33,108 nt of DNA from an uncultured Lachnospiraceae bacterium. Lineage in GTDB: Bacteria; Bacillota; Clostridia; Lachnospirales; Lachnospiraceae. Numbering within the stretch: the stretch's first letter is position 1; every line of letters begins with the position of its first letter. The stretch spans positions 1-33,108 of the forward strand of contig CADBPC010000023.1 of assembly GCA_902796425.1 (NCBI GenBank), read 5' to 3'. The translations under genes and the position numbers were made by a program. Shown piece after piece: positions 32,837 through 33,108 of this stretch. Below the pieces are notes generated by a model. That model saw only the letters and a list, made by a program, of their open reading frames with translations, did no database searches and was not told where the DNA came from.

Positions 32837-32950
32837 GATAAAAATCTCCCTTCTTTACACTGCAGCTCTAAAAAATATCCGGTAAATACAGCTGTCAGAA
32901 TACAGCCTTTTTGGTCCGCGGCGCATCAGGCCGCTTATACTGATGATAGC

Positions 32951-32992
32951 ATACTCCGCTGGGGAAAAAATATGGTTTTGCAAAGGGAGTAT
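32951..32992. promoter_or_regulatory. Dyad in the beta-xylosidase upstream region
   Basis: ATACTCC (32951-32957) and GGAGTAT (32986-32992) are inverted and 35 bp apart centre to centre, upstream of the gene. No convincing -35/-10 pair was recognised here. A regulator site is possible, nothing more. Confidence 0.25.
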
Positions 32993-33008
32993 TGCAGGCA
33001 GGCTATAC

Positions 33009-33108
33009 TGTACCCATAACAGTGGACACGGAAGATTTTAGGCACCCACAATAATGGACATATGATTTCAGGTTACCCTGTAGATTGGACAGCCTTGAGT
33101 ATGGTACT
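33009..33108. mobile_element. Probable end of an IS21-like insertion sequence (continues beyond the window)
   Basis: Three related 20/21-bp repeats end in TGGACA at 33009-33028, 33041-33060 and 33071-33091, spaced 31-32 bp. The first two agree at 15 of 20 positions. The outermost begins TGTACCC. Spaced terminal repeats of this sort are a hallmark of IS21-family ends. No transposase is inside the window, so the family is inferred. Confidence 0.45.

Noticed and set aside
31199-33019. 606-codon plus-strand open frame opposite the GH120 gene
   Set aside because: It lies antisense to a confidently recognised enzyme, resembles no family, and runs through the gene's upstream region into the insertion-sequence end. 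Long antisense frames are common in GC-biased genes.

Overview
The window looks like chromosomal DNA of an anaerobic Clostridia-type Firmicute, most likely Lachnospiraceae or a close relative. The basis is strong AGGAGG-type ribosome sites, a biotin-dependent sodium-pumping glutaconyl-CoA decarboxylase, plant-polysaccharide glycosidases with an ATPase-less sugar importer, and many MATE/NhaC-type transporters. The taxon is an inference from gene content only. No tRNA, rRNA, phage genes or CRISPR array were seen.

Region 1 (1-7260): a glutaconyl-CoA decarboxylase locus. gcdD, gcdC and the first codons of gcdB run leftward off the window. A LysR regulator is divergent from them, with back-to-back promoters and no visible ribosome site. 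A rightward unit then carries gcdA (the carboxyltransferase subunit), a class III CoA-transferase, a CitMHS-type carboxylate transporter and, beyond a terminator hairpin, a MaoC-like hydratase. Together these could import an unsaturated dicarboxylate, activate it to the CoA ester, decarboxylate it with Na+ export and hydrate the enoyl-CoA product.

Region 2 (7290-19630): arabinan/arabinoxylan use. A leftward operon encodes a lipoprotein sugar-binding protein, two CUT1 permeases, a cytoplasmic GH43, a lipoprotein GH43 endo-arabinanase-like enzyme and a GH51 arabinofuranosidase. No ATPase is present. A large hybrid histidine kinase lies downstream behind a terminator. A divergent HTH regulator, overlapped by a small Cys-rich protein gene, faces the operon across a 418-bp AT-rich region containing two matching tandem-repeat operators and two good promoters.

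Region 3 (19630-28560): alanine racemase and a class I/II aminotransferase; a MATE-MFS pair with overlapping start and stop; a tandem array of small GNA-triloop hairpins in front of a DUF554 membrane protein; a second MATE gene behind a structured leader; and an alpha/beta hydrolase behind a duplicated 33/34-bp leader segment.

Region 4 (28560-33108): an NhaC-type antiporter, a gamma-carbonic-anhydrase-like hexapeptide protein, a GH120-type beta-xylosidase and, at the right edge, three spaced repeats resembling the end of an IS21-like insertion sequence.

The main items for follow-up are the GNA-triloop hairpin array with internal compensatory changes (24930-25227), the candidate pseudoknotted leader of the second MATE gene (27455-27556), the paired operators (18140-18313), and the substrate of the CoA-transferase/decarboxylase pathway.
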